The notes under the pieces are model-generated. The model searched no databases, had not been told where the DNA came from, and worked only from the letters and a program-made list of their open reading frames with translations. A stretch of 64,000 nucleotides of DNA from CAVQCT01 sp964371785 (GTDB taxonomy: Bacteria > Zixibacteria > MSB-5A5 > GN15 > FEB-12): positions 62,001 to 126,000 of the forward strand of contig CAYJOL010000008.1 in assembly GCA_964371785.1 (NCBI GenBank), in the 5' to 3' direction. Positions 17,484 to 27,272 of the stretch are shown here, in pieces; the first letter of the stretch is position 1, and every line of letters starts with the position of its first letter. Made by a program: the position numbers and the translations under genes.

Positions 17484-18243
17484 CGGTCTCTCCCAGATAG
17501 GCTTCGATCACTCGCGGGTTCTGTTGGATTTCTCGCGGCGTTCCTTCGGCTATTTTGCTTCCGTAGTCCAGCACCGTCAACCGCTCACAGATACCCATGA
17601 CGACCTTCATATCATGTTCGATTAGAAGGATGGCGATATTGAAATGCTCTCGTACAGTGCGGATTAAGCTCATTAACGCGCCTTTTTCCGACGGGTTCAT
17701 GCCTGCCGCTGGTTCATCCAGAAGAAGCAACTTCGGCCTGGTCGCAAGTGCTCGAATGATTTCGACTTTTCGCTGTAAACCATATGGCAGAGAAATGGCA
17801 GTCTCATGTCTGGTGTCGACAAGGTCGAAAAATTCCAGCAATTCAATTATACGGGCGTGGATAGCCTGTTCGTCCTGATGAAATCTGCCGACGTGGGTCA
17901 CCGCGTGAAGAAATCCGTATTCGACATTCCTATTGAACGCCGCCTGAATTGTCTCATAGACGGTAAGGGATGCAAATAGCCTTATGTTCTGGAAAGTTCT
18001 CGCAATCCCCCTTCTGGAGATCTGGTCGGCTTTCCATCCCGCAATCTGAGAGCCATCGAAGATTATCTCGCCGGTCGTGGGCCGATGGATACCCGTTATC
18101 ATGTTGAATACGGTGGTTTTTCCGGCGCCGTTGGGGCCGATCAGGCCCAGCATGTCGTCCGAAGCTATTGACATACTCAGATTCGAGACGGCTGTCAACC
18201 CTCCGAAATTTACGGTGCAGGACTTTAACGATAATAGTTCCAT
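17476..18243 (-). CDS. livG: Branched-chain amino-acid ABC transporter ATPase LivG
   Basis: The product has 255 residues. Walker A GPNGAGKT is at 36-43 and Walker B LLLDEPAAGMN near 172-182. The signature loop is LPYGLQRKVEI, the degenerate form usual in LivG. The C-terminal LDYGSKIAEGTP segment is also typical. It is the fourth gene of the livKHMGF cluster, 91 bp after livM and overlapping livF by 8 bp, consistent with coupled translation of the two ATPases. Confidence 0.95.
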   Translation of the reverse strand: MELLSLKSCTVNFGGLTAVSNLSMSIASDDMLGLIGPNGAGKTTVFNMITGIHRPTTGEIIFDGSQIAGWKADQISRRGIARTFQNIRLFASLTVYETIQAAFNRNVEYGFLHAVTHVGRFHQDEQAIHARIIELLEFFDLVDTRHETAISLPYGLQRKVEIIRALATRPKLLLLDEPAAGMNPSEKGALMSLIRTVREHFNIAILLIEHDMKVVMGICERLTVLDYGSKIAEGTPREIQQNPRVIEAYLGETVE

Positions 18244-18334
18244 GACTTACGCTCGTGTCTCGCGGTAGTGCCCATTCACTTGAACTCTACTTCTCAATCG
18301 CAGTCTTGACTCCAGGGGTGCAGAATAATATTGC

Positions 18335-19279
18335 TCACGTTTTAAGTCCGAGCTTTCGCTTCCCGAAATGAGGACGCACAAATAGTCCGGCGGGCCGGAC
18401 AATCATAATGACAATCAATAAGAGGGAATATATCACCATCCGGTATTGCGCAACCGGGCGGAGCAACTCCGGAAGGATTGTCAGAAGAATCGCAGACAGG
18501 ATGACCCCGATGATGCTTCCCATTCCCCCGATAATTACCATTACCACGATTTCAAACGATTTAAGGAACGAGAACTGGGCTGGATTTATGTACGTCACAA
18601 AGTGCGCATAAAGAGCTCCGGCTAATCCGGCGAAAAACGCACCGGTTACAAAGGCGATGACTTTCACGCGCGTGGAGTTGATGCCGATTGCTTCGGCCGC
18701 CAGTTCATCGTCACGCACTGCCAGGAATGCCTTTCCATATGTCGAATTGACCAGATTGCTGACGAGGAAGATTACCGCGGCGACAGTCACAAACACCCAG
18801 AAGAAATTGGACAGCTTGCTGATTCCGGTAAACCCCCGGGCTCCGCCAAGAAAATCCAGATTCTGCACAATCACCCGAATAATCTCCCCGAAACCCAGTG
18901 TGGTGATGGCCAGGTAGTCTCCTTTCAGTCGAAGACTCGGTATCCCTACCAAGAGACCGAATATCGCCGCCATAATACCACCTGCCAATAAAGCCAGTGC
19001 AAATATGGGAGCGTTCACAAAGGCGCCTCCGGCGACATGTATTTCGGATGTCACGACCGCCGAAGTGTATGCGCCGACCGCCATGAAACCGGCGTGTCCG
19101 AGAGAGAATTGCCCCGCGAACCCATTGATCAGGTTGAGACTTGAGGCCAGGATGACATTTATGCCAATGTAGATCAGTATTTGGAAGTAGTAAGGATTCA
19201 CCAGATGCTCAAAAAGGGTGACAACGAAACTCAGCACTATTGCTGATGCAAAAATGATGATAGGCCTGTGAATTCTCAC
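18335..19279 (-). CDS. livM: Branched-chain amino-acid ABC transporter permease LivM
   Basis: The product has 314 residues and about nine to ten membrane segments. LINGFAGQFSLGHAGFMAVGAY (pieces at about 49-70) is the LivM signature, and AAEAIGINSTRVKVIAF near 190-206 is the EAA-like loop that contacts the ATPases. It overlaps livH by 4 bp (ATGA), a sign of coupled translation. LivM forms the membrane channel with LivH. Confidence 0.95.
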   Translation of the reverse strand: MRIHRPIIIFASAIVLSFVVTLFEHLVNPYYFQILIYIGINVILASSLNLINGFAGQFSLGHAGFMAVGAYTSAVVTSEIHVAGGAFVNAPIFALALLAGGIMAAIFGLLVGIPSLRLKGDYLAITTLGFGEIIRVIVQNLDFLGGARGFTGISKLSNFFWVFVTVAAVIFLVSNLVNSTYGKAFLAVRDDELAAEAIGINSTRVKVIAFVTGAFFAGLAGALYAHFVTYINPAQFSFLKSFEIVVMVIIGGMGSIIGVILSAILLTILPELLRPVAQYRMVIYSLLLIVIMIVRPAGLFVRPHFGKRKLGLKT

Positions 19280-20181
19280 ACCTTTTCCTGTTCGTTGCGC
19301 CCAAGAATCCCGGAGGGCTTTATCAGCAAGATGAGAATCAGGATTGCAAACGCAATTGCATCACGATAGCTCGATGAAATGTAGCCTGAGACAAATGTTT
19401 CCGTAAGACCTATTATAAGTCCGCCGATGGCCGCCCCGGCAATATTTCCAATGCCGCCGAGTACGGCCGCTATGAAGGCCTTCAGCCCGGGGAAGATGCC
19501 CATAAGTGGGGTGATACTGGGATAAATAGTCGCATACAGTAACGCCGCGGCGGCAGCAAGACTAGAACCCAGCACGAAAGTAAAGCTTATAATTGTATCG
19601 ATGTTAATCCCCATAAGGCTGGCCACTCGGTGGTCGAAGGAAACCGCTCTCATGGCCGTTCCCATTTTAGTGTGGTAAACGATGAGGCGCAGGAGCATCA
19701 TCAACACAAAGGCCGTGACTATCACCACGACAGAATTAGTACCGATAACAACGTTTTGGGTGTTGATTATCGAGCCGGAGGGTATCAGGCTCGGGTACAG
19801 CTTCGGGTCTGGTCCGAAGACGAGCTGACCACCGTATTCGAGAAAGAAAGATACCCCAATTGCGGTAATCAGCACAGTCAGTTTTGGCCGCGACCGGAGC
19901 GGACGGTAGGCAAGTTTCTCGATCGTGATACCCAGAAGTGCACATCCCAGCATTGTTACCACAAGTACCGCCGGAGCGGCAACGAGGAGATGACCTCCGG
20001 AAAGTGATATAATACGCGGTGCAAGATAATAGCCGATGAAGGCCCCAACCATGAAGACATCGCCGTGGGCGAAATTGATGAATCTCAAAATACCATAGAT
20101 CATGGTATATCCGATGGCAATCAAAGCATAGATGCTTCCCAGCGAAATTCCATTGACAATTTGTTGAAGAAACTCACTCAT
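19276..20181 (-). CDS. livH: Branched-chain amino-acid ABC transporter permease LivH
   Basis: The product has 301 residues with about eight membrane segments. NGISLGSIYALIAIGYTMIYG and LRFINFAHGDVFM (about 10-44) are the LivH N-terminal signatures, and GGIGNIAGAAIGG near 240-252 closes the core. It starts 21 bp after the binding-protein gene and overlaps livM by 4 bp. It pairs with LivM in the inner membrane. Confidence 0.95.
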   Translation of the reverse strand: MSEFLQQIVNGISLGSIYALIAIGYTMIYGILRFINFAHGDVFMVGAFIGYYLAPRIISLSGGHLLVAAPAVLVVTMLGCALLGITIEKLAYRPLRSRPKLTVLITAIGVSFFLEYGGQLVFGPDPKLYPSLIPSGSIINTQNVVIGTNSVVVIVTAFVLMMLLRLIVYHTKMGTAMRAVSFDHRVASLMGINIDTIISFTFVLGSSLAAAAALLYATIYPSITPLMGIFPGLKAFIAAVLGGIGNIAGAAIGGLIIGLTETFVSGYISSSYRDAIAFAILILILLIKPSGILGRNEQEKV

Positions 20182-20202
20182 GGAATAGCAGTGCCGGACA
20201 AG

Positions 20203-21336
20203 CTACGGTTGTATAGTTTCCCGGTAGACGAATTTGCCATCGACCACGCTGATAATGACCAACGGTTTGTGCGCATTGCGATCGCCGTCAATGGTGATAT
20301 TGCCGGTGACGCCCGGGAAATTCGAAGTGGCGGCAAGCGCATCCCTGATAGCCGGGCCATCGGTACTACCTGCCCGGCGGATGGCATCTATTAAAATCAA
20401 CCCGGCATCGTAGCCGAGTGCGGCCATGGCATCGGGCATTTCATTAAAGCGCGAGCGATACTTGGCCACAAAATTGCGCACAATCGAACTGGTATCATCC
20501 GCGGAATAGTGAGTGCTGAAATATGTGTTGTTCAGCGATTCTCCTCCAACCTCAGGCAGCTTGGCCGAATCCCAGCCATCACCGCCGACCATCGGCACGG
20601 TGATATTCAGCTCCCGAGCCTGCTTGATAATCAGCGCCGCCTCGATATAGTATCCGGGAACGAATATCGCATCCGGTTCAGCCGCTTTCAGAGCGGTCAG
20701 TTGCGCTTTGAAGTCGCTGTCGCCCTCGCTGTAAGCCTGTTCGGCTACGATCGTTCCGCCCAGTCCGGTAAAAGTCTGGTTGAAAAACTGCGCCAATCCT
20801 ACGCTGTAATCATTCTTTACATCTTTCAGAATGGCTACTTTTCTTGACCCCAACGAATTATACGCGAATCTGGCGAGCATTTCCCCTTGGAAAGGGTCGA
20901 TATAGCAGACCCGGAATATATAATCGCCTTTCTTGGTAACTTCGGGATTAGTTGAGGCCGGACTAACCATTGGTATCTTGAATTGCTGACAGATGGGAGC
21001 CGCGGCAAGGCTGCGCGAAGATGCTACCTCACCAATAATTGCTTTTACATTATCCCTCGTGATCAGTTTCGTGACTACCGTTGCCGCTTCTTCCGGTTTT
21101 GACTGGTCATCTTCGACAAGCAATTTGATTTTCTTGCCCAGCACGCCACCGGCGGCATTAGTTTCATCCATAGCCAGTTCCAGGCCGTGATGCGTGGATT
21201 GCCCGAATGTCGCCGTAGTCCCGGTTAAGGAACTGAATTCGCCGACTACGATTTCATTCTGATTATCCTTTTTCCCGCAACCTGATATCAGGATGATAAC
21301 CAGCATCACCGTCAGAATGCCAAGGGTCTTTCTCAT
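20203..21336 (-). CDS. livK: Branched-chain amino-acid ABC transporter substrate-binding lipoprotein
   Basis: I chose ATG 21336 (377 aa) since it begins a lipoprotein signal (LVIILISGCG, lipidated Cys at about 20); a TTG 33 bases upstream would place acidic residues before the signal. The rest is a periplasmic type I binding protein (Peripla_BP_6): GEFSSLTGTTATFGQSTHHGLELA near 31-54, AIIGEVASSRSLAAAPICQ near 98-116. It is the first gene of livKHMGF, so the promoter should lie in 21340-21600. A lipid anchor instead of a soluble protein is unusual for E. coli but common in other phyla. Confidence 0.93.
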   Translation of the reverse strand: MRKTLGILTVMLVIILISGCGKKDNQNEIVVGEFSSLTGTTATFGQSTHHGLELAMDETNAAGGVLGKKIKLLVEDDQSKPEEAATVVTKLITRDNVKAIIGEVASSRSLAAAPICQQFKIPMVSPASTNPEVTKKGDYIFRVCYIDPFQGEMLARFAYNSLGSRKVAILKDVKNDYSVGLAQFFNQTFTGLGGTIVAEQAYSEGDSDFKAQLTALKAAEPDAIFVPGYYIEAALIIKQARELNITVPMVGGDGWDSAKLPEVGGESLNNTYFSTHYSADDTSSIVRNFVAKYRSRFNEMPDAMAALGYDAGLILIDAIRRAGSTDGPAIRDALAATSNFPGVTGNITIDGDRNAHKPLVIISVVDGKFVYRETIQP

Positions 21337-21617
21337 ATTGTCCCATTCTTCAATTTGGTTTTCAAGCAATTTACGAACGCCTGAGTGGCGATGTCAAATA
21401 ATAACAAATTTGGGTCTGGATCAGGTCTGGTGACGCCGTCGAGGGAATGGACAGGGGTGACACCGGCCCACCTTCAAGCAATATTGGGAAACGGCCGGAG
21501 TAGCAGTCAGAACCGGGAAGCGGTTACTGATGACCGGCGCAAAATTTGTGGCATGGCCTAAAAGAAAGTATTATACTTGCCGGAATGATTCCCCCTTGTA
21601 AATAGGAGCATGGCAAC

Positions 21618-23909
21618 ATGAGTACGGATGTTCACATCAAACCGTATATCGCGCCGGAGACCAGTCAGAGAGAAATGACCTTCCGAGGTCTGCTTATCGG
21701 CTCGCTGCTGGGCATCGCCTTCGCCGCATCTTCAGTCTACCTCGGTCTCAAAGTCGGTCTGACCGTCTCAGCGTCGATTCCGATTGCAGTCTTGTCTATT
21801 ACCATATTCCGAGCCTTTGGTAAAGCCACGATTTTGGAGAACAATATGGTGCAGACGGTTGGATCCGCAGGCGAATCGATTGCCGCGGGAGTCGTTTTCA
21901 CCCTGCCGTCACTTCTACTGATGGGAATGGATCTGGAATTTCTTCGTATCCTGCTGGTTGCCCTTCTTGGAGGCACTCTGGGTGTCCTTATGATGATTCC
22001 CTTGCGGCAGGGCCTGATCGTGAAGGAGCACGGAAAGCTGACGTATCCCGAAGGTACCGCGTGCGCTGAGGTTTTAATCGCCGGCGACAAAGGCGGAACT
22101 TCGGCAAAGACAGTGTTCCTTGGTGCGACGATCGGTTTTGTTTTCGGATTCCTGAACTTGATCATGCGTTTATGGAAGGAAGCTTCCGATTGGACCATCC
22201 GCTTCTTCAAGGGCGCATCGATTTCCGCCGAGGTTGCCCCGACCATGCTCGGTGTCGGCTATATAATCGGTCTGAAGACGGCCGCCAACATGATGGCCGG
22301 CGGCTCATTGGCATTCATCGCGATCATTCCGCTCATAAAAGCGTTCGGGGAACAACTGACCAGCCCGGTTTTTCCTGAGACGGAAACACTGATACGCGAC
22401 ATGAGCCCCGCGGCAATTCGCAATGCGTATGTATTGTATATCGGGGCCGGGGCCGTCGCTACCGGCGGCATTATAAGCCTGGTTCGCTCGATTCCCTCGA
22501 TCGTGGGTGCCTTCAAACGCGGACTTGGCTCGCTGACTGCTTCTCGTGGGAGCACGCAGTCGATAGTCCTTCGCACGGAACGAGACATTCCGCTGTGGTA
22601 CGTGCTGGGCGGCTGTTTCGCATTGATCCTTGCCATCTGGCTGTCGCCGATTCTCAATATCAATCTGGTTTCTGCGGTGCTGATTGTCCTGTTCGGCTTC
22701 TTCTTTGTCACCGTTTCAAGTCGCATCACCGGTGAAATCGGTTCATCGTCCAACCCTATTTCTGGCATGACAGTGGCGACGCTTTTGATAACCTGTTTGC
22801 TCTTTCTGGCGGTGGGATGGACCGGCATCGACTACCGAGTCATGGCATTGACCACGGCCGCGATCGTCTGTGTGGCTGCCTCAAACGGTGGTACAATCTC
22901 ACAGGATCTGAAAACAGGATTTCTCGTCGGAGCCACGCCGTCACGCCAGCAGCTGGGTATTCTGGTTGGTGTCATGACCAGCGCGCTGGTCATCGGATGG
23001 ACGCTCCTGTCGCTGAATCAGGCGATGACCACTTATTCAGCACGAAATTATCCTGAGTACACTGCCCAGATTCCTGCCGACGCTAAACGGATCGATTATG
23101 ACGGCAAGTCCTATCATCAGGTATCGGTGCTCGAAAGAACAGGGAGTGTTCCGACCGGAAGATACCTTGTCAATGACGCCGGCAAGATCGTCTATCTCAT
23201 CGACCCCGGCGTATGTGGAACCGATTTGGAGCGTGCCGTCCGCGTGTCGGGCGCGCCGTTCGCAGGCTTCGATGCCGGCATCCTCCCCGACTCCACACCG
23301 GCGATGCTGACGGCCGATGGTCCGGAGAAGATTCTGGAGTTGAAGGCGGAACAAAACGGCGTTCCTCCGGGAAAATACCTGATCGATTCTCAGGGCGGAA
23401 TCACCCACCGATTGACGCCGGTTACCAAGTATGATGCTCCCAAAGCCCGGCTTTTCAGTTTGATTATCGACGGCATCCTGACGCACAAACTCCCGTGGGC
23501 GCTGGTGCTGGTCGGTATCGCGCTGGCTTTGATTATGGAGTTGGTAGGCGTGTCCTCGCTTCCGTTCGCCGTCGGATTGTATCTGCCGATATCAACTTCC
23601 ACGCCTATCTTCATCGGTGGCATCATCCGGAAGCTGGTCGATCGTAAGAGAAAAGACGTCGAGAATATGGAAGCAGAATACTCCCCCGGAGTGCTGCTGG
23701 CCAGCGGGCTCATTGCGGGCGGCGCTATTGCCGGCCTGACGCAAGCTGTCTTCTTCATAATGGATTGGAATGAAGCGTTCGATAAATCCGGCTGGGTCGG
23801 TTCATGGGCGGAAAGTAACCTTTGGGCGCTCGGTCCATTTATTGCGCTGGCCGCTTTTGTATACCTTATGGCCACCCGTAAGAATGGTAATAAGCTGGAG
23901 GCAAAGTAG
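21618..23909 (+). CDS. OPT-family oligopeptide transporter with internal repeat insert
   Basis: The product has 763 residues with AGGAG upstream. About 15 membrane segments and motifs such as NNMVQTVGSAGESIAAG (near 75-91) and SSNPISGMT (near 378-386) place it in the OPT family, which moves small peptides or metal chelates into cells. Between membrane segments, residues about 475-610 form a soluble insert with two related stretches, VPTGRYLVNDAGKIVYL and VPPGKYLIDSQGGITHRL, probably two copies of a small domain. It stands alone; a hairpin follows the gene. Confidence 0.92.
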   Translation: MSTDVHIKPYIAPETSQREMTFRGLLIGSLLGIAFAASSVYLGLKVGLTVSASIPIAVLSITIFRAFGKATILENNMVQTVGSAGESIAAGVVFTLPSLLLMGMDLEFLRILLVALLGGTLGVLMMIPLRQGLIVKEHGKLTYPEGTACAEVLIAGDKGGTSAKTVFLGATIGFVFGFLNLIMRLWKEASDWTIRFFKGASISAEVAPTMLGVGYIIGLKTAANMMAGGSLAFIAIIPLIKAFGEQLTSPVFPETETLIRDMSPAAIRNAYVLYIGAGAVATGGIISLVRSIPSIVGAFKRGLGSLTASRGSTQSIVLRTERDIPLWYVLGGCFALILAIWLSPILNINLVSAVLIVLFGFFFVTVSSRITGEIGSSSNPISGMTVATLLITCLLFLAVGWTGIDYRVMALTTAAIVCVAASNGGTISQDLKTGFLVGATPSRQQLGILVGVMTSALVIGWTLLSLNQAMTTYSARNYPEYTAQIPADAKRIDYDGKSYHQVSVLERTGSVPTGRYLVNDAGKIVYLIDPGVCGTDLERAVRVSGAPFAGFDAGILPDSTPAMLTADGPEKILELKAEQNGVPPGKYLIDSQGGITHRLTPVTKYDAPKARLFSLIIDGILTHKLPWALVLVGIALALIMELVGVSSLPFAVGLYLPISTSTPIFIGGIIRKLVDRKRKDVENMEAEYSPGVLLASGLIAGGAIAGLTQAVFFIMDWNEAFDKSGWVGSWAESNLWALGPFIALAAFVYLMATRKNGNKLEAK

Positions 23910-23959
23910 CCGGGCACCCGGTCCGGTTCAGCCAGCATCGGAATCGCCAGAAGAGACAT

Positions 23960-23986
23960 TGAGAGGTGATACAGCATCACCTCTCA
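23960..23986 (+). terminator. Hairpin after the OPT transporter gene
   Basis: Perfect 11-bp stem (TGAGAGGTGAT with ATCACCTCTCA) and a 5-nt loop ACAGC, 51 bp after the stop codon. No T-run follows, so it may act as a 3' stabiliser or a non-canonical terminator. Confidence 0.6.
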
Positions 23987-24127
23987 GAGCACTCTGACTT
24001 GGCTGATGCTACATATGGGCCTCCCGGACGGCGAGTCTCGTCGGGGAGGATCACCAGTACAGCTTGTGTTATCGAGAGTCTCTCATTTGACTTGCTATTT
24101 TAGCACGTATCCGGCATAATCCCACAC

Positions 24128-24898
24128 ATGGATATATTGCAGAGTATTATCTTGGGCGTTGTAGAGGGTATTACTGAGTTCCTGCCGATATCCTCCACCG
24201 GACATCTCATTCTTGCCAGCGATCTTCTTAAAATCAGCCAGTCGAATTTCATCAAGAGTTTTGAGATAATCATCCAGCTCGGCGCGATCTTCTCCGTGGT
24301 TGTTCTCTATTGGAAATCGTTCTTGAATCTGGAGAACCTGAAAAAACTGATCGTCGCCTTTATCCCTACCGGTATTATCGGCCTTGCGCTCTACAAGATG
24401 GTCAAAAGTTATCTAATCGGTAACCTGACGGTCGTATTGTGGGCGCTTTTCGCGGGAGGCGTGGCGCTGATTGTGTTTGAGCTCTGGCACAAGGAGTCCG
24501 AAGACGCCACCGACAATATAGCAAACATCTCTTATAAGCAATCGTTGTATGTTGGTCTTTTTCAGTCTATAGCCATCATCCCCGGAGTCTCGCGCTCGAC
24601 TGCCACGATTGTCGGCGGTCTGCTGGTTGGGCTGAAGCGCAAAGCAATAGTCGAGTTCTCTTTCCTTCTGGCGGTTCCAACCATGATGGCCGCCAGCGGC
24701 TTGGACCTGATCAAGAACGCAGACTCGTTTTCGAGTGATCAACTTGGGGTCCTGATCGTTGGATTCGTAGTCTCGTTTATTACCGCGCTGTTGAGCATCA
24801 GATTCCTGCTCAATTGGATCAAAAGACACAATTTCGTAGTGTTTGGCGTATATCGAATTCTGCTGACTATCGCTTTCTGGCTGCTCGCCGTCAGATAG
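24128..24898 (+). CDS. uppP: Undecaprenyl-diphosphatase UppP (BacA)
   Basis: The product has 256 residues with about eight membrane segments. The two conserved active-site regions are complete: EGITEFLPISSTGH at 13-26 and PGVSRSTAT at 152-160. The enzyme removes one phosphate from undecaprenyl diphosphate on the periplasmic side so that the lipid carrier can be reused in peptidoglycan and O-antigen synthesis; overproduction gives bacitracin resistance. It stands alone. Length fits the family. Confidence 0.95.
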   Translation: MDILQSIILGVVEGITEFLPISSTGHLILASDLLKISQSNFIKSFEIIIQLGAIFSVVVLYWKSFLNLENLKKLIVAFIPTGIIGLALYKMVKSYLIGNLTVVLWALFAGGVALIVFELWHKESEDATDNIANISYKQSLYVGLFQSIAIIPGVSRSTATIVGGLLVGLKRKAIVEFSFLLAVPTMMAASGLDLIKNADSFSSDQLGVLIVGFVVSFITALLSIRFLLNWIKRHNFVVFGVYRILLTIAFWLLAVR

Positions 24899-24985
24899 CC
24901 GGGCCGCATCCAGACCCATAACCAGGCATTATCTATGGGAACAAGTGAATCTGACTTTCACCGCGGGGAGTGTGAATTCTGTCGG

Positions 24986-26986
24986 TTACACCCGGATGGG
25001 AAGGATGACGATCGGAATTCCCTGATGATACAGCCGCTTCTGAATCGCAAAAATCGTATGATTGTGTAACAGACGCGTAAAGAAAGACTCTCGTTCGAAC
25101 ACCAGTTGTCCGCCGAAAATGACGGCGCGCGGATACTTCTCCATAAGTTGCGGCGCGACCTTCTCGACCTCCTCCACAACGCCGACGCCGGTAAGAGTTA
25201 TGCTCTCGGCGTAATAGCCATGATTCTTCATGTAGTCGACATATTTCTCGCCTTCGGCTTTGATATGGGCCTGGAGTTTTTCGACTTCCGCGGATCCCTT
25301 GTAGTTGCCCACATCGATTACGCCCACCTGTAAGAAGACAAAGTTCCGGAACGTCCCCTCAAAAAGTCGAATTGCGGTGAAGAGCGAGTGGAGCCCGAGG
25401 CCGTTGAAACCGTTCACGAGCAGGACCGCAGTTTTGGCCGATGTATCGCAGGAGAGAGCTTCTTTCGATGTTCCCGACATGCCCGCTACCTGTGCCTCGC
25501 GGACTTCTACTGCGTCGAGCAGATCATCGAGTCGCCGCAACTGAAGTTCGGTGCGACGGTAATGTCTGCGTACCAGTATCGCCACGCTCATGAGTGCGGC
25601 CAACGCCAGTAGCGTCAGATATCCGCCCTCGTGAAACTTGAGGAAAATGACGGTGATGAGTATAAAACTCGTGAGGCCGAGGCCCACGCCATTGATGGAG
25701 AATTTGCGAAGCCATCGCTTATCTTCAAAGCGAACCTGCCACCAGTGCCGGACCATGGCGGCCTGCGACAAGCAGAAAGTTATAAACACCGTAATACTGT
25801 AGAGTACCACCAGGATCTGCACTGATCCGTGAGTGGCAATCATAAGAAGCACCGCGAGGGTTCCCATCAGGACTATTCCGTTCTGGATCACCAGGCGGTC
25901 ACTGAGCATCGCAAACCGGGAGGGAAACCAGTGGTCGACTGACATGTTGGCGAGCACGCGGGGAGCGTCCAGAAATCCGGTCTGCGCGGCTACGAACAAC
26001 AAGGCCGCTTCCGAGATAAGGGTTGCTAATATCAGCAGATTGGCGGGTCCTCGGCCCCACCCGGCCGTAACTTTTTCGAATAACACCGCGTTGAGCGTCC
26101 TGCCTTCGACCGGTTCCACATGGTACAGCAGATAGGTGAGCATTAATCCGGTCACCATGAAGGCCAGCGACAACGCCATATAGCGCATCGTTCGTTTACC
26201 GTTTAAGACCCGGGGCTCCCGGATAATCGGCAGACCGTTACTGACGGCCTCGATACCCGTATACGTGCCGGCGCCGAAGCTGTACGAACGGAGCAAGAGA
26301 AAGATTACGCCGAAGAATCCGAGCTCCGTGTGGGTCTGTGAAAAGTCATTTGCGGTCGTCCGTACCACTTCAGGCAGGTTGACCAGATGTGAACCGATAC
26401 CGTACACAATTATAGCCACGTGCAACCCCACAAAACCGAGCATAATCGGCATGAGCGGTACGACCGATTCTTTGACTCCCCGAAGATTCAGGACGGTAAG
26501 CAGGACGACGCCGGCCACGGCAAACGGCACCCGATACACAACCCACTCGGGGGGCAAAAAGCTGAACAGGGCCTCTGTACCGCTCGCTATTGAGAGCGTG
26601 ATCGTGAGGATGTAGTCAATAAGAAGTGCACAGCCGGAGACCATGCCCAGCGACGGGTTCAGGAGTTTGCTTGCCACCACGTAGCCGCCCCCGCCGGACG
26701 GGAACAGTTCAATAATATGCGAGTAGCTTGCGCTGATTACGAATACCGTCGCAGCCGACGCGAGGGCTACGATTATGCCGAGATGAGTGTGTTTGCCCAG
26801 CGTGACGAATGCCTCGGCTGGGCCGTAGCATGAGGACGAGATGCCATCGGCTCCCAAACCGATCCAGGCCAGAAAGGCGGTCAAAGCAAGTTTGTGAAAC
26901 AACGCGGCATCCTGCGGGTCACGACTGCCACCCAGCAGGACTGTTCGAATTCGCCGAAAAACTGACGGTTTCAACTCTTCAGCCAC
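24986..26986 (-). CDS. APC-superfamily permease, KimA-like, with C-terminal cytoplasmic domain
   Basis: The product has 666 residues from a GTG start with GAGG upstream. About 12 membrane segments fill residues 25-490; LGADGISSSCYGPAEAF (near 43-59) is the APC substrate-binding signature in the form seen in KimA/YdaO potassium importers, and GGGGYVVASKLLNPSLG follows. The last about 150 residues are a cytoplasmic alpha/beta domain (AVLLVNGFNGLGLHSL, IVILPIRV) resembling the C-terminal domain of KimA. Potassium or amino-acid uptake is therefore the best guess. No c-di-AMP riboswitch was recognised upstream. Confidence 0.85.
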   Translation of the reverse strand: MAEELKPSVFRRIRTVLLGGSRDPQDAALFHKLALTAFLAWIGLGADGISSSCYGPAEAFVTLGKHTHLGIIVALASAATVFVISASYSHIIELFPSGGGGYVVASKLLNPSLGMVSGCALLIDYILTITLSIASGTEALFSFLPPEWVVYRVPFAVAGVVLLTVLNLRGVKESVVPLMPIMLGFVGLHVAIIVYGIGSHLVNLPEVVRTTANDFSQTHTELGFFGVIFLLLRSYSFGAGTYTGIEAVSNGLPIIREPRVLNGKRTMRYMALSLAFMVTGLMLTYLLYHVEPVEGRTLNAVLFEKVTAGWGRGPANLLILATLISEAALLFVAAQTGFLDAPRVLANMSVDHWFPSRFAMLSDRLVIQNGIVLMGTLAVLLMIATHGSVQILVVLYSITVFITFCLSQAAMVRHWWQVRFEDKRWLRKFSINGVGLGLTSFILITVIFLKFHEGGYLTLLALAALMSVAILVRRHYRRTELQLRRLDDLLDAVEVREAQVAGMSGTSKEALSCDTSAKTAVLLVNGFNGLGLHSLFTAIRLFEGTFRNFVFLQVGVIDVGNYKGSAEVEKLQAHIKAEGEKYVDYMKNHGYYAESITLTGVGVVEEVEKVAPQLMEKYPRAVIFGGQLVFERESFFTRLLHNHTIFAIQKRLYHQGIPIVILPIRV

Positions 26987-27272
26987 TACAACCTCATCCG
27001 GAGCAATCTTTTCAACACTTGGATGGTCTCATCCTCGACAATAGTACCCCGACTATTAACAGCATTCGGGACTGCTAAGCAAGGCCATTTTTGAGGAGGC
27101 TGCTCATCACATATCAATGGTAATACTGAATGATCGCGGTGCAATTACTATACGACAGGAAATCACTCGATTGGCCCGAACTGTTTATATACGTTGTGCT
27201 TTCGGCAACGGCACGGGTCGTAGCCGGCGGCGATTATTCCGCCTCGGTCTTCTATCCCTTGTGATCGACCTT
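26987..27272. other. Intergenic region, 286 bp
   Basis: It holds the promoter of the KimA-like permease (minus) and the 3' flank of the DedA gene (minus). A plus-strand open frame that begins here and covers the DedA gene is a shadow. No hairpin or repeat seen. Confidence 0.4.
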
